Assembly: GCA_030752795.1 (NCBI GenBank) | Contig: JASMDM010000081.1 | Span: 32,118-96,117, forward strand | Direction: 5' to 3' | Origin: SAR202 cluster bacterium | Lineage (GTDB): Bacteria; Chloroflexota; Dehalococcoidia; Lucifugimonadales; UBA1123 | Length of the DNA: 64,000 nt | In this document: one piece after another, positions 19,979 through 30,998 of the stretch | Layout of the letters: every line of letters starts with the position of its first letter | How positions within the stretch are numbered: position 1 is the first letter of the stretch | Program-made: the position numbers and the translations under genes | Notes under the pieces: generated by a model | The model's input: only the letters and a program-made list of their open reading frames with translations | The model's database searches: none | What the model was told of the DNA's origin: nothing

Positions 19979-21198
19979 GGCTGCTCCTTCGAAACTGCTC
20001 GATCATAGACGCCAACGAGCCGGCGCCGCGCGAGAACGCCCACGTCATTGTGGAGGACGGGTCCATCGTCGAGGTTGGCGCCGGTGGAGCCGCGAGCGCC
20101 GATGAAACCATCGACCTCGGCGGGTCCTTCCTTCTGCCGGGTCTGTGGGACGTGCACACCCACCTCAAGTCGGGCACTTGGTCCGGCATGCCGTCCTATG
20201 AGAGCCCGGCCGAAGATGTACTGACCAATGGCCGCAACGCCATGGACGCCCTCGAGGCCGGCGTGACCTCGATGCGCGTCGTGGGCGTCCAGGGATGGGC
20301 GGATGTCGCGTGGAGAGAGGCGTTTGCGTCGGGACGGTTCGCCGGTCCACGCCTGTTCTGTTGCGGCACAATCCTGAGCCCGACGGCTGGCCATGGCGCG
20401 TCTCTCTTGCGTGTTTCCTCCGGATTAGCTGGAGACCTCGACGGCCCCGAGGCCTTCGTGAAGGCCGTTCGCACCAACATCAAAAACGGCGTCGACCAGA
20501 CGAAGCTGCTAACCACCGGCGGCATCATGGGCGCCGGCCACGACGTGATGTCGGCGGGCATGATGCTCAAGGAGGAGATCGAGGCGGCCGCCCGCATCTC
20601 CATCCAGCGAGGCTTGCCGGTGGCTGCGCACGCCACGAACCCCGAGGGCGTCAAATGGTGCGTGGGCGCGGGCGCCCACAGCATCGAACACGGCTACATC
20701 CTCGACGAAGAGGCGGTGCGACTTATGGCAGAGCGTGGGACGTATTACGTTCCGACGTTGGCCCTCAGCCATCTCACCGCCGACCAGGCCGGCACTCCGC
20801 ACGAGCGGGCCTACTGCGAGCGCAATCGACTCCCGGACGCCTTCCGCGAGCGCGCCAACCACTTCGCGCCGGTCCACGAGAAATCGCTCAGCATGGCTCT
20901 GGAAGCGGGCATCAACATCGCGTCGGGCTCCGACCAGGGGCCGCCCCGCGACGCCGCGTTGCTCGAAATCGAGCTTCTGGCCCGCTGCGGCCTCGGCGCC
21001 CATGGCGCCATCGTCGCCGCCACCAAGCACGCCGCCGAGGTCTGCCTGGCGGGCGACCGCCTGGGGACCGTTGAGCCGGGCAAACAGGCGGACCTTATCG
21101 CGGTCCGCGACAATCCCCTCGACGACATCAGCAACCTCCGCACCCTCAAGCTGGTCCTGAAAGAAGGCCGAGTCGTCGTCGACTACCGAGGAGATTAG
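19975..21198 (+). CDS. amidohydrolase, tandem paralogue of preceding gene
   Basis: LLPGLWDVHTHLKS, GAHSIEHGYILDEEAV, GKQADLIAVRDNPLDDI; ATGA overlap with the preceding gene. Confidence 0.9.
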   Translation: MRLLLRNCSIIDANEPAPRENAHVIVEDGSIVEVGAGGAASADETIDLGGSFLLPGLWDVHTHLKSGTWSGMPSYESPAEDVLTNGRNAMDALEAGVTSMRVVGVQGWADVAWREAFASGRFAGPRLFCCGTILSPTAGHGASLLRVSSGLAGDLDGPEAFVKAVRTNIKNGVDQTKLLTTGGIMGAGHDVMSAGMMLKEEIEAAARISIQRGLPVAAHATNPEGVKWCVGAGAHSIEHGYILDEEAVRLMAERGTYYVPTLALSHLTADQAGTPHERAYCERNRLPDAFRERANHFAPVHEKSLSMALEAGINIASGSDQGPPRDAALLEIELLARCGLGAHGAIVAATKHAAEVCLAGDRLGTVEPGKQADLIAVRDNPLDDISNLRTLKLVLKEGRVVVDYRGD

Positions 21199-21424
21199 GC
21201 AGAGTAGGCGGCGCGATGGACATCACGCCTTCGCCTGGGAGCTCAGCGAAGGGATCGCGGCCGGTAGTTCGACAATCCCGCTACGAGACCGGAGTCCGAT
21301 TCAACGCGAAGTTCAAGTGCAGACTCGTTGGCTGGCAGCCTTTGGGACCTCTTCGAGGCGCCAGGCGCGAAGCCTACGCTGAGCGAATTCCCACCCAATG
21401 ACGGCCCGGTCGATGCGTGCGCCT

Positions 21425-22057
21425 CTATCGTTCCGCCTTGATTTTGTCCAGCTCTTCTTCCAGAACCTCGGCGTCGTACCCGAGTTCCAGCGCTCGATCG
21501 GCGTCGCTCTGGGACTCCCCGTCCTGACCCAGTTCGGCGAACGCCATCGCTCGCACCGCGTAGGCCGGAGCAAATTGAGGGTCGAGGCGAATCGCCTCGT
21601 TGAGATCGTCGATTGCGTCCTGGGTTCGGCCGAGTTCACCGTAGACGCTTGCTCGGTTCGCGTATGCGATCGTGAACGTAGCGTCGAGGCGAATCGCAGC
21701 ATCGAAGTCCTCGATGGCGTTGTCGTATTGACCGACGCTGTCGAGCACGCTGCCGCGGCTTGCAAACGCTCGGGCGTCCGCGGGATTGAGACTGATGGCT
21801 TTGTCGAGGTCGTCGATGGCGTCGTAATACTGGCGAATATTCGCGTACGACACGCCCCTGTTGCGGTAAGCTTCCGCGTGCGACGGGTCTATGGCGAGGG
21901 CTCGGCTGTACCGGGTAACGGCAGTTCTGAAGTGGCCTTGTCCTTGCGCAGTCACGCCTGCGAAATAGTGCTCGTCGGCGTCGCTCAAGTTCCCGCAAGC
22001 AGCCGCCAGCACGGCTGCAAGAACGAACACTATCGCCGGAATTGACTTCTTACCCAT
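21425..22057 (-). CDS. TPR-repeat lipoprotein
   Basis: MGKKSIPAIVFVLAAVLAAAC lipobox; repeats YDAIDDLDKAISLNPADARAFASRGSVLDSVGQYDNAIEDFDAAIRL. Confidence 0.8.
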   Translation of the reverse strand: MGKKSIPAIVFVLAAVLAAACGNLSDADEHYFAGVTAQGQGHFRTAVTRYSRALAIDPSHAEAYRNRGVSYANIRQYYDAIDDLDKAISLNPADARAFASRGSVLDSVGQYDNAIEDFDAAIRLDATFTIAYANRASVYGELGRTQDAIDDLNEAIRLDPQFAPAYAVRAMAFAELGQDGESQSDADRALELGYDAEVLEEELDKIKAER

Positions 22058-22410
22058 ACTCCGCTCATTAACACCTTGTCCACCATCCACGGTTCGGCGG
22101 CGCCGATGACGGCCACGCTAAGATTCGAGGCGCGGTCCATGTTGTTACGTCCATTATCTCCCGAAACGCCCGTCCAGGTGTTAGCGTTGGCGACTTGCAC
22201 GGCGTCGGCACGAAATTTGCGTGCCAGACAAGTTGTCGGAGCATCAAGCGTGAAGCGAAAACTGCAATCAGTTGGCGTGATGTCCGGAACGAAGGTTGCT
22301 GCCCACGGCGGACTTCGCCGAACAGACGGCGACAGGGCGACGTTGCCGACACTCCTGAAGGGCGCCGGTTTCGTCTGCGCCGTGATGTCCGCGATCGCGC
22401 TTGAGCGGGC

Positions 22411-22917
22411 CTAGCGCTCCACGAAGAAGACGTGATTGCAAGCCTCGTCGCCGTTCATCAGCACCTCCGTCCTCGTGAAACCGAGCGCCGGATTGTGCGC
22501 TTTGACGTTGGGCTCGTCGGTCGCGCAGAACGCGAAGCCCAGCTCCGGTTCGCCGAGCTCGCGATAGATCTCAGCCCACAGGCACCCGAAGAAGAGGTAT
22601 CCGATTCGGTCCGGCTCGTCGGTGATGCGCTCCCAACGATGCGAGCCCACGCAGCCACGCTCCAAGTCCGTGATGAACTCCTGCAGGTCCGAAACGGGAT
22701 CGCCGACGTTCTGCCTGGGAGTGGCCGGCGGACTGGCGACCATCTCGCGCATCACGTCCCGCGCCTCGGAACCGAACCGCTCTTCCATCGCGTGCAGAAG
22801 CCGCACCGCGACCTGGGCAGACCCGGTCATCTTCCGCTTCAGCAGTTCGAGGATGATCTCCTGGCTCTCGTCGCTGATCGGCTCCGGCAGTATCTCGTTC
22901 AGGTTACCCGGCATCAT
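22411..22917 (-). CDS. L-2-amino-thiazoline-4-carboxylate hydrolase-like protein
   Basis: RIGYLFFGCLWAEIYRELGEPELGFAFCATDEPNVKAHNPALGFTRTEVLMNGDEACNHVFF. Confidence 0.7.
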   Translation of the reverse strand: MMPGNLNEILPEPISDESQEIILELLKRKMTGSAQVAVRLLHAMEERFGSEARDVMREMVASPPATPRQNVGDPVSDLQEFITDLERGCVGSHRWERITDEPDRIGYLFFGCLWAEIYRELGEPELGFAFCATDEPNVKAHNPALGFTRTEVLMNGDEACNHVFFVER

Positions 22918-23205
22918 CGGCCTCCCTTGGTGGCTCGTGCGTGGACATTCGCCCCACGAATTCTATTGGAAGGTTGTCGGTTGCGCCAGCCGGGGAGTGG
23001 TCAAGCTCAGCCGGTCCGCGACTATGGCTCCGGATTCGTTTACGAAACGCGGCTTGTGGCGGTCCTTCGACAAGTCCCGACAACGCCAGGATCCCGATGA
23101 GTCGGGACACATGACGAACGGTTTGTAGCGAATCGCTCGCCGTTCTTGCCGAGAGCATCCGCCATCTGACAGAATGCGACGCATGCAGCCAATCGGAGGA
23201 AACAG

Positions 23206-23781
23206 ATGACGAAAATCGTACAGACGGAGCTCGAAAGCTATTACTATCACTACCCTGCTGGCGCGACGATTGTGACGACGCACTCTAACGGCCGGGACAA
23301 CGCGATGGCCGTCGCCTGGCACACCGCCATATCTCGCGACACGCCCATCTATCTCGTTTCGATCTCGCCGAAGCGATTCACGCACAAACTACTGGTCGAG
23401 TCGGGCGAATTCACGGTCAATTTCATGTCGATGGACAGCGGGCCGTTGGTCGGTCAGATTGCCGGTTGCAGCGGCGCCGACATCGACAAGTTCGCCGAGC
23501 TCGGCATCAAAAGCCAGCCCGGCAGCCAGGTCAAGGCGGCCGTGCTCGACGGCGCCCAGGCCGCGTATGAGTGCAAGGTCGTCGGCCAGCACACGTACGG
23601 CGACCACGACGCGTTTCTGGGCGAGATCGTGGCCGTCCAGTGGGAGCCGTCCGCGTTCAGCTCCGATGCATCGCTGGACCTGGACGCGGTGAAGCCGATC
23701 CTGTACCTCGGCGAGGACTACTACACGTCGACAACGGGAACGGTGGAACACAAGCGAGACCTGCCAGCGCGCACGGTCTGA
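23206..23781 (+). CDS. flavin reductase family protein
   Basis: YPAGATIVTTHSNGRDNAMAVAWHTAISRDTPIYLVSISPKRFTHKLLVESGEFTVNFM. Confidence 0.88.
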   Translation: MTKIVQTELESYYYHYPAGATIVTTHSNGRDNAMAVAWHTAISRDTPIYLVSISPKRFTHKLLVESGEFTVNFMSMDSGPLVGQIAGCSGADIDKFAELGIKSQPGSQVKAAVLDGAQAAYECKVVGQHTYGDHDAFLGEIVAVQWEPSAFSSDASLDLDAVKPILYLGEDYYTSTTGTVEHKRDLPARTV

Positions 23782-24388
23782 CCCGCGGCGGTTCTGCGCC
23801 TCATTTAAATCACCGGCCGAGCAAAGACGGACGGATCGCGTGTCACATGCGGTCCGTCTATCCAATCGGTCTTTGCCTGACCCCACGGTGGGCCCAGCCA
23901 GAGGCCGAAAGTAACCGTTTACTTGAGGTTCATTTGATCTTCAGGACGCCTATTTGAGGACCGTTATGTGTCCTCTGTGAAGCTGGCCCTTTCCTCCCAT
24001 TGCCTCAGCAATCGCTGCAGCCACGCCGTCGATCACTGCTCCTGGATTGAGGTTGTCCGGGTCGGTGGGCGCGGCCTTGAGCGACAGGCTGACCATCTCG
24101 GTCTCTATTGTGCCGGCGCTCGGAGGCAGCGGTTCCACGATGATGTCGAAGAACGAGTCCACGGCGAAATTGACGGCGAAATCAGGATCGCCGAACAGGC
24201 CGACGCCCGCTCCTTTTTTGACAGCGTTTACGGTGGATTCAGCCGACGTTCAGATCGAGGTCGAAAAGCACCTCGGCAGATCGTTCATCGATCACTCGCG
24301 CAAACATCCGCCGCGAGGCAAGCCGCCCCTCAGCGGCTGGGAACGAGAGAAGCTGAGGAGGCAGCGACAGAATGGCACTGCCTAGCGC

Positions 24389-24421
24389 AACGGGAGTTCC
24401 GGACACCGGGACTCCCGTTTT
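24389..24421. terminator. intrinsic terminator-like hairpin
   Basis: AACGGGAGT-tccggacaccggg-ACTCCCGTT-TT. Confidence 0.65.
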
Positions 24422-24459
24422 CGTTGAGTTGAACAGAGGCGGATAGACGGATGCGCGAA

Positions 24460-24978
24460 CTAACCCGGATCGCGACCGAGGACGAGTTGGTAGATATCGA
24501 AATCGCGCTCCGAGAAGCAGACGAAAGTCACCTTGCGGAGCATGCTGCCGGCGGCCAGGAATCGAGCGACTTCGCGAACTGCGATTTCGGCGGCGCGCTC
24601 TTTCGGGAAGCCGAACACGCCGGTGCTGATCGCCGAAAACGCGATCGTCTCGACATCGTTGTCGACGGCGACGGTGAGCGAATTCCGGTAGCATGCCGCG
24701 AGCAGTTCGTCCTCGTTGGATCCACCGCCGCGCCAGATCGGCCCAACAGTGTGGATGACATGCTTCGCCGGCAAGTTGTATCCACGCGAGACCTTGGCTT
24801 CGCCGGTCGGGCACCCGCCCAGCGTCCGGCACTCGGCGAGCAGCTCGGGACCGGCAGCCGCGTGGATGGCGCCGTCGACACCTGCGCCGCCAAGCAGCGA
24901 AGAGTTCGCGGCGTTCACGATCGCATCCACGCGAAGCGTCGTGATGTCGGCGACGATCAGATCGACGCGTTCACGCAT
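24460..24978 (-). CDS. macro-domain (ADP-ribose/O-acetyl-ADP-ribose hydrolase) protein
   Basis: [55 protein letters not shown]. Confidence 0.95.
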   Translation of the reverse strand: MRERVDLIVADITTLRVDAIVNAANSSLLGGAGVDGAIHAAAGPELLAECRTLGGCPTGEAKVSRGYNLPAKHVIHTVGPIWRGGGSNEDELLAACYRNSLTVAVDNDVETIAFSAISTGVFGFPKERAAEIAVREVARFLAAGSMLRKVTFVCFSERDFDIYQLVLGRDPG

Positions 24979-25760
24979 TACCGCCCACCCGTGACCTCGA
25001 GCACCGCGCCCGTCGTGTAGCTGGCGTCGTCCGAGGCCAGGAACGTCACCGCTTTGGCGACGTCGTCGGGCCTGCCCGCCCGGCCGAGCGGCACGGTACG
25101 GATCATGCGCTCTTGAACGTCTTCGGGCAACTCTTCGTAGCGGTCGTGCACCCTGGCGCCCAGTTCCGTCAGGATGAATCCGGGCATCACGGCGTTGACG
25201 TTGATGCCGTCGGAACCGAGGTCTCGCGCCAGTTGGTACGTGAACCCCAGGATTCCTGACTTTGCCGCGGCGTACGGCAGTCTCACCGCCGTCGTGCCGA
25301 GCTCACCGAAGTTGCCCTTGGCACTGAACGACGAGATGTTCACGATCCGGCCGTATCCGCGCTCTCGCATGTGGGGCACGATGGCCTTGGCGCACATGAA
25401 CGCGCTCTTGAGATTGACGTCGACGGTCGCGCCCCACTGCTCTTCGGTCACATCGGTGATGTCCTGGATGCCCTGGTTGCCGCTGCCGCCGGCGTCGTTG
25501 ACCAATATCTCGACGCTGCCATGCAACTCGATCGCCCTGGCGATCATGCGATCGATGTCAGTCGCGTTCGTGACGTCCGCCTCGATGGCCTCCGCGCGTC
25601 CGCCGTTTTCGCCGATTAGCGCCGCTACCTGTGCGACCTTCTCTCCTTGGATGTCAGCCAGGAGCATCGACGCGCCCTCGGTGGCGAAATCCAGAGCGAT
25701 CGCTCGTCCCAAACCCTGGGTGGCCCCGGTGATGATTGCGGTTTTGCCTTCTAGTCTCAT
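24978..25760 (-). CDS. short-chain dehydrogenase/reductase
   Basis: [48 protein letters not shown] overlap with macro gene. Confidence 0.92.
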   Translation of the reverse strand: MRLEGKTAIITGATQGLGRAIALDFATEGASMLLADIQGEKVAQVAALIGENGGRAEAIEADVTNATDIDRMIARAIELHGSVEILVNDAGGSGNQGIQDITDVTEEQWGATVDVNLKSAFMCAKAIVPHMRERGYGRIVNISSFSAKGNFGELGTTAVRLPYAAAKSGILGFTYQLARDLGSDGINVNAVMPGFILTELGARVHDRYEELPEDVQERMIRTVPLGRAGRPDDVAKAVTFLASDDASYTTGAVLEVTGGR

Positions 25761-25845
25761 CTGACGCCTCTCGAATTGCGGGTTGCGTGTGCCGGATATA
25801 ATATCAGCGCGAGCCGCTCTGCACATCCTCTGCCGGGAGATCAGA

Positions 25846-26349
25846 ATGACTTCGGAACAAAACATCGAGAGCGTCGTGGAATCGGCGCTGCAATCTTTGG
25901 GCGTGGAATACGAAAGATTCGAGATCGACTCCGATTTCGCCGACACCGCCGCGTTCTGCGAACGATACGACTTCCCGCTGGAGGGGTGCGGCAACACCAT
26001 CGTGGTCGCCTCGAAGCGCGGCGCGAAGAAGTACTGCGCGTGCATCGTCAAAGGGACGGACAGGCTGGACGTCAACAGGCGAGTCAAAGGCTTGATGGAA
26101 GTGTCCCGCGTTTCGTTCGCTTCAGCCGACGAAACAACCGAGCTCACCGGAATGCTAATCGGCGGCGTCACGCCGTTCGCGCTGCCCGACGACCTGCCGA
26201 TCTACGTCGACCAAAAGATCCTCGACCTCGACTACGTGATCCTGGGCTCGGGCAGCCGGTCCTCGAAGCTGCGCATGGACCCAAGCGAGATGCAGAAGGT
26301 CCCGAACCTGGAGTTCGTCGAGGGGTTGTCCCTGCCGCCGCGCGAGTGA
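25846..26349 (+). CDS. YbaK/EbsC-type aminoacyl-tRNA deacylase-like protein
   Basis: Fold pattern incl. NTIVVASKRGAKKYCACIVKGTDRLDVNRRVKGLM, GGVTPFALPDDLPIYVDQKI. Confidence 0.8.
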   Translation: MTSEQNIESVVESALQSLGVEYERFEIDSDFADTAAFCERYDFPLEGCGNTIVVASKRGAKKYCACIVKGTDRLDVNRRVKGLMEVSRVSFASADETTELTGMLIGGVTPFALPDDLPIYVDQKILDLDYVILGSGSRSSKLRMDPSEMQKVPNLEFVEGLSLPPRE

Positions 26350-26502
26350 CGGGTTGAGCCGTCAGCGACCAGTTGACCAGAACGTATGTTTGTGAAACAC
26401 TGTTGGTGACCAACAACCTTTCGATCTTGCCGCGACAGCAACGCAACGACAACGTCGAATCGATGGCCAAATAAGAGCACCTCGCCACCGAAGGAGTATG
26501 CC

Positions 26503-26769
26503 ATGACTATCCCAGATATGTCCGTTTGTCAGAGTTGCGCAATGACATTGGCCAAGCCCGAGGATCACGGCACGAACGCCGACGGGTCGGCGCACGACGA
26601 GTATTGCACCTACTGCTATCAGCAGAGCGCATTCGTGGCGCCGGATCAGACGATGGAGAGCATGGCGGATTTCATATCCAACATGATCCCCGCTGACGCG
26701 ATCCCGACGGGGTCGGACGCCGCGGCCACGGCTCGTCAGACCCTGGCCGGTCTGAAGCGCTGGCAGTAG
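26503..26769 (+). CDS. zinc-ribbon protein
   Basis: CQSCAMTL...EYCTYCYQQSAF. Confidence 0.75.
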   Translation: MTIPDMSVCQSCAMTLAKPEDHGTNADGSAHDEYCTYCYQQSAFVAPDQTMESMADFISNMIPADAIPTGSDAAATARQTLAGLKRWQ

Positions 26770-26781
26770 CCACCACCGGCG

Positions 26782-27525
26782 TCACCTTCTCGATTCGAAA
26801 CTCGTGGCCACATTGCCGAGGTGCATCGCGTCGTTGAGGCGGACGACGGACCAGCCTCGGTAGTCGAAAATGAATCGGCCGATGGACGTGTTGTCGATCG
26901 CCATCCGGTAGAGGAACGCGTCGCCGAATCCGAGGATGTACTGGTACAGGCATCGGAGCGCGTTGCCGTGTCCGACGATCGCCACCGTCATCGATGTCGG
27001 AGTGGCAGTTAGCTCTTCGTTGTAGATGAGTTCGTCCTCCAGCCAGTTGGTGAACCGCCGTCGCACCTGACGCATGGACTCGCCCTGCGGACCAACGAAA
27101 TCGGGGCCTTTCGTCGCCATTCGCGTCACTGTTTCGGGCGTCATGACCTCTTCCCTGGGCACACCCCGCCAACCGGGTATCTGCTGTTCCATGATCGCCT
27201 CGATCTTCGGGAAATTGCGGCCGCCCTCACCCATCGCTTCCAACATGGTTTCGGCGGTCGAGATCGCGCGCGACATCGTGGAGCTGTAGATTCGATCGAA
27301 CTTCACGCCTTCTTCCTTCATACGGACACCGAGAGCCTTGGCCTGCTCGAATCCCTTATCGGTCAACGGAGCGTCCCAGTTGACGCCCGCGACGAATCGA
27401 GGGTCGGCGTTCGAAGCCGATTCGCCGTGCCGGATGAAGTAGAAATCGCACCTGAAGTCTTTGTGGATCAACGCTCGCTCCTTGGTGTTCGGCTGCCGGA
27501 CCAACATAGCACAGCGTCGTATCAA
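26782..27525 (-). CDS. histidine phosphatase (phosphoglycerate mutase-like)
   Basis: CDFYFIRHGESASNADPRF; IVGHGNALRCLYQYILG. Confidence 0.92.
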   Translation of the reverse strand: MIRRCAMLVRQPNTKERALIHKDFRCDFYFIRHGESASNADPRFVAGVNWDAPLTDKGFEQAKALGVRMKEEGVKFDRIYSSTMSRAISTAETMLEAMGEGGRNFPKIEAIMEQQIPGWRGVPREEVMTPETVTRMATKGPDFVGPQGESMRQVRRRFTNWLEDELIYNEELTATPTSMTVAIVGHGNALRCLYQYILGFGDAFLYRMAIDNTSIGRFIFDYRGWSVVRLNDAMHLGNVATSFESRR

Positions 27526-27680
27526 GCGGCGCGTCGGCGGCGATTTTCGCGGCGCGTCAAACCGATCTTTTCATATCGGTGTGCATGAGGTATATTGGCG
27601 CCATGCATGAGACGAATCTCGCGCTAACGTAATAATTCAGCCGCGTTGTAGCGCTGAAACGAAATCACTGGAGGTGACGA

Positions 27681-28604
27681 ATGGGCAACCGTCTTGATGG
27701 CAAAGTGGCGGTAGTCACGGGCGCCGGGCGAGGCGTGGGACGAGGCGTGGCCCTGCTCTTGGCGGAAGAGGGCGCAAAAGTGGTCGTGAACGACCTCGGG
27801 TGCGAAGTCGACGGCACCGGCGCATCCCACGATCCGGCTGACGCCGTTGTGGCCGAAATCCAAGCACGAGGCGGCCAGGCGGTCGCCAACTACGACGACG
27901 TCGCTCTCATGGACGGCGGCGAGAACGTAATCAAGCAGGCCAACGACACGTACGGCCGACTAGATGCGCTGGTCAACAGCGCTGGAATCACTCGGGATCG
28001 CATGATCTACCAGATGTCCCCGAGCGACTGGGACAAGGTGGTCCGCAACAACACGAAGAGCGTATTCACCACCAGCAAGTTCGCCGCCATCCTGTTCCGA
28101 CAACAGCGAAGCGGACGAATCGTGAACATGACCTCCGACGCCGGACTCGGCGACATGGGTCGCTCCGCATTCGCAGCGGCCTCCGAGGGCATCATCGGCG
28201 TCACGCGCACCGTGGGCCGAGACCTGGGCAGGTACGGCGTAACATGCAACGCGATCTCCCCGATGGTCGAGACCAGGCTATCCCCCGGCACCGTCGAAGA
28301 GCACCGAGTCGCAGCGGCGCCCGGACCCAGCCGCGACGAACGCGCCGGAATCGGCGAATCCCCCGCCTTGGGCGAATGGGAAGGCGCCGGCTGGCCCGAC
28401 GACCCCGAGAACGTCGCGCCCCTGGCCGTTTACCTGTGCACCGACGCATCCCCGAATGTCAACTGCACCGTCTTCGGAGTGCGCGGAGGAAGCATCTTCC
28501 TGTATTCGCACCCCGCCGTCGAGCGGTCTGTCCTGAAGTGGGGCAACTTCAACATGGAAGAGATGGACGTGCTGATTCCGAAAATGCTCGGCGATGGCTT
28601 CTAG
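27681..28604 (+). CDS. SDR family oxidoreductase
   Basis: GKVAVVTGAGRGVGRGVALLLAEEGAKVVVNDLG. Confidence 0.92.
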   Translation: MGNRLDGKVAVVTGAGRGVGRGVALLLAEEGAKVVVNDLGCEVDGTGASHDPADAVVAEIQARGGQAVANYDDVALMDGGENVIKQANDTYGRLDALVNSAGITRDRMIYQMSPSDWDKVVRNNTKSVFTTSKFAAILFRQQRSGRIVNMTSDAGLGDMGRSAFAAASEGIIGVTRTVGRDLGRYGVTCNAISPMVETRLSPGTVEEHRVAAAPGPSRDERAGIGESPALGEWEGAGWPDDPENVAPLAVYLCTDASPNVNCTVFGVRGGSIFLYSHPAVERSVLKWGNFNMEEMDVLIPKMLGDGF

Positions 28605-28683
28605 TCGTCTACCGAAATTAACCACGGGCGCCTGCAGCATTTACCGCCACAGGGCCCAGGCGCCACAAGTGAGGTAAAAGTTC

Positions 28684-29628
28684 ATGGGTAATCGAATGGA
28701 AGGCAGAGTCGTCATCGTAACCGGCGCAGGCCGCGGAATCGGAGCCGAAGTCGCCAAGTGGATGGCAGCGGACGGAGCGTCGGTCGTGGTTAACGACCTG
28801 GGCGGCGCGGTCGACGGTGAGGGCGACGACCAGTCGCCAGCGGAACAGATAGTGCAGGCGATCCGCGGCGCCGGCGGAACGGCCGTTGCGAACTTTGACT
28901 CGGTGGCCGAATACGAGACCGCTGGTCGCATCGTTCAGACGGCAATCGACAACTACGGCAGGCTTGACGCTGTGTGCCACGTCGCGGGAATCCTCCGGGA
29001 CCGCATGGTGTTCAACATGACCGAGGCTGAGTGGGATGCGGTGCTGCAGGTTCACCTCTACGGCGCGTTCAACATGGTCCGCCACGCGGTCCCGCGCATG
29101 ATCCGACAGCAATACGGCCGAATCGTGCTGTTCTCGTCGGGTTCGGGTTTGGGTTCGTCCGGACAGACCAACTACTCGGCGGCCAAAGAAGGCATGGTCG
29201 GATTCGCGCGATCCCTGGCCAAGGATCTGGCGTCGCACGGCATCACGGTGAATGCAGTCTATCCAGGCGGCGCGACTCGCATGACCGCGACGGTTCCGCA
29301 GTCGACTCGCGACCTGCGAGGCTCGACGCAAGTTCCCCAGGCTCCGGTCATGCAGGCCCAGGGCGCTCCGATTCAGGGCCCGCCCGAGGCCAGCGACCCG
29401 GCAAACAACGCACCTAAGACCGTGTACCTTTGCACCGAAGCTGCCGGCAACATCACCGGACAGGTCGTTGGTGTCAGCGGGTGGCAAGTGACGCTCTACG
29501 GGCCACGCCACGTGACCAAGAGCATCCACAAGAACGGCCGCTGGACGCTGGACGAGCTCGACCAACTCATCCCGATCTCGCTGGCGAACGGATTGACCAA
29601 CCCTGTGCCCCCGGCAGCGCCGAGGTAA
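28684..29628 (+). CDS. SDR family oxidoreductase, paralogue of upstream gene
   Basis: GRVVIVTGAGRGIGAEVAKWMAADGASVVVNDLGGAVDGEG; YSAAKEGMVGFARSLAKDL. Confidence 0.92.
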   Translation: MGNRMEGRVVIVTGAGRGIGAEVAKWMAADGASVVVNDLGGAVDGEGDDQSPAEQIVQAIRGAGGTAVANFDSVAEYETAGRIVQTAIDNYGRLDAVCHVAGILRDRMVFNMTEAEWDAVLQVHLYGAFNMVRHAVPRMIRQQYGRIVLFSSGSGLGSSGQTNYSAAKEGMVGFARSLAKDLASHGITVNAVYPGGATRMTATVPQSTRDLRGSTQVPQAPVMQAQGAPIQGPPEASDPANNAPKTVYLCTEAAGNITGQVVGVSGWQVTLYGPRHVTKSIHKNGRWTLDELDQLIPISLANGLTNPVPPAAPR

Positions 29629-29792
29629 CTGGCGAACCGAAGACGCGACGGTCGAATGAAGAACAGGCCTCGGCTCACGAGTCGGGGCCTGTGTGCGTAT
29701 CGACTCGGCGCGACGGCGGTACGTGGTCGCGCGGTGACAAAGCGGGCTCGGCCGTTTTGGCGATCAACAAAATAAGTGGCGGCTAGCAAAGT

Positions 29793-29825
29793 ATGTCATT
29801 CAGAGGCCGCAGCCGAAGAATCTGG
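29793..29825. repeat. dispersed repeat atgtcattcagaggccgcagccgaagaatctgg, copy 2
   Basis: 31/33 identical to 15217..15249. Confidence 0.8.
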
Positions 29826-30022
29826 TCGCTGAACAGTCACTGTTGCCAGCAGATCTGCGAAGGCTTCTCAATCTGCGAAAGACTCTGCGTCGAGGGAAGC
29901 GTTAAGCACAGTCTATTTAGTTGATGACCATCACGGCCAAGCTGACAGGTCGCCTGGGGAATCTGTCTCAACGTCGATACGGGACCGGATTGAAACTGCG
30001 CGATCATAATCGGAGGACACTT

Positions 30023-30958
30023 ATGAGAATTGCCGTCATGGGCGCTGGCGGAGTCGGCGGCTACTTCGGAGGGCTGCTGGCCAAGGCCGGTCAGGACGTG
30101 ACGTTCATCGCCCGAGGCCCGCACCTTGAGGCGATCAAAGCCAACGGTCTCGCGGTAACCTCGGAACTTTCCGGAAACTTCACCGTCGAAGGCGCCGCCA
30201 CGGACGACACGGCCTCGGTCGGGCCCGTCGACTTGGTCCTCTACACGGTGAAGATGTACCACAACGCCGAGGCGATTCCCGCGGTGCGTCCGATGATCGG
30301 CCCCGAGACCGTCGTACTCACGCTCCAGAACGGTGTCGACAACGGGCATTTGTTGGCGGCGGATCTGGGCGCCAATCATGTGATGGTGGGCACGGCTGTG
30401 GTTCTGGCCGGAATCGAGAAACCCGGACTCGTCGTCCAGCGCGGGCAAGTCGGCAGCATCACGTTCGGCGAGATGTCGGGCGGCATCAAAAGCCGAGGTC
30501 AGACGCTCCTTGACGTCTTCCAAACGGCGTCATGGAAAGTCGAACTCTCCGACAACGCGATGCGCGCTTTGTGGCGCAAGTTCGTGTACCTCACCGGCTC
30601 GGCCAGCGTCAACGCCGCTACTCAGATTACGTACGGCGAGATGCGCGCGATCCCCGAAACGCGAGAACTGATCAAGACCGCGTGGCGTGAGATCGTCGCC
30701 GTCGCGCATGCGAGCGGGGCCGACCCGGGCGACGACGTGCTCGACTGGTGCGAGTCCTCACTCGACGCGTTCCCGGCTCAAGGGCGAACAAGCCTCGCGA
30801 ACGACTTTCAGGCCGGACGCCCCGTAGAAATCGAAGGTTTGACGGGAGCGGTGGTCAGACTCGGTCGCGAACACAACGTTCCGACGCCGGTGCACACGAC
30901 CGTGTACGCTCTACTCAAACCGGCTGCCCTCAAGATCGTCGGAGAATCTCCGGGCTGA
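30023..30958 (+). CDS. 2-dehydropantoate 2-reductase family (ketopantoate reductase)
   Basis: [43 protein letters not shown]. Confidence 0.9.
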   Translation: MRIAVMGAGGVGGYFGGLLAKAGQDVTFIARGPHLEAIKANGLAVTSELSGNFTVEGAATDDTASVGPVDLVLYTVKMYHNAEAIPAVRPMIGPETVVLTLQNGVDNGHLLAADLGANHVMVGTAVVLAGIEKPGLVVQRGQVGSITFGEMSGGIKSRGQTLLDVFQTASWKVELSDNAMRALWRKFVYLTGSASVNAATQITYGEMRAIPETRELIKTAWREIVAVAHASGADPGDDVLDWCESSLDAFPAQGRTSLANDFQAGRPVEIEGLTGAVVRLGREHNVPTPVHTTVYALLKPAALKIVGESPG

Positions 30959-30998
30959 ACACGGAACGGCGAACACCGGTTGCATCGCGGGAGTTGAG

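Noticed and set aside
23950-24385. Opposing short ORFs (minus ...DSFFDIIVEPLPPSAGTIETEMVSLSLKAAPTDPDNLNPGAVIDGVAAAIAEAMGG and plus ...VEKHLGRSFIDHSRKHPPRGKPPLSGWEREKLRRQRQNGTA)
   Set aside because: Both look partly protein-like (the minus one vaguely RusA-like: DPDNLNPGAVIDG) but neither has a clear full-length frame; needs a database search
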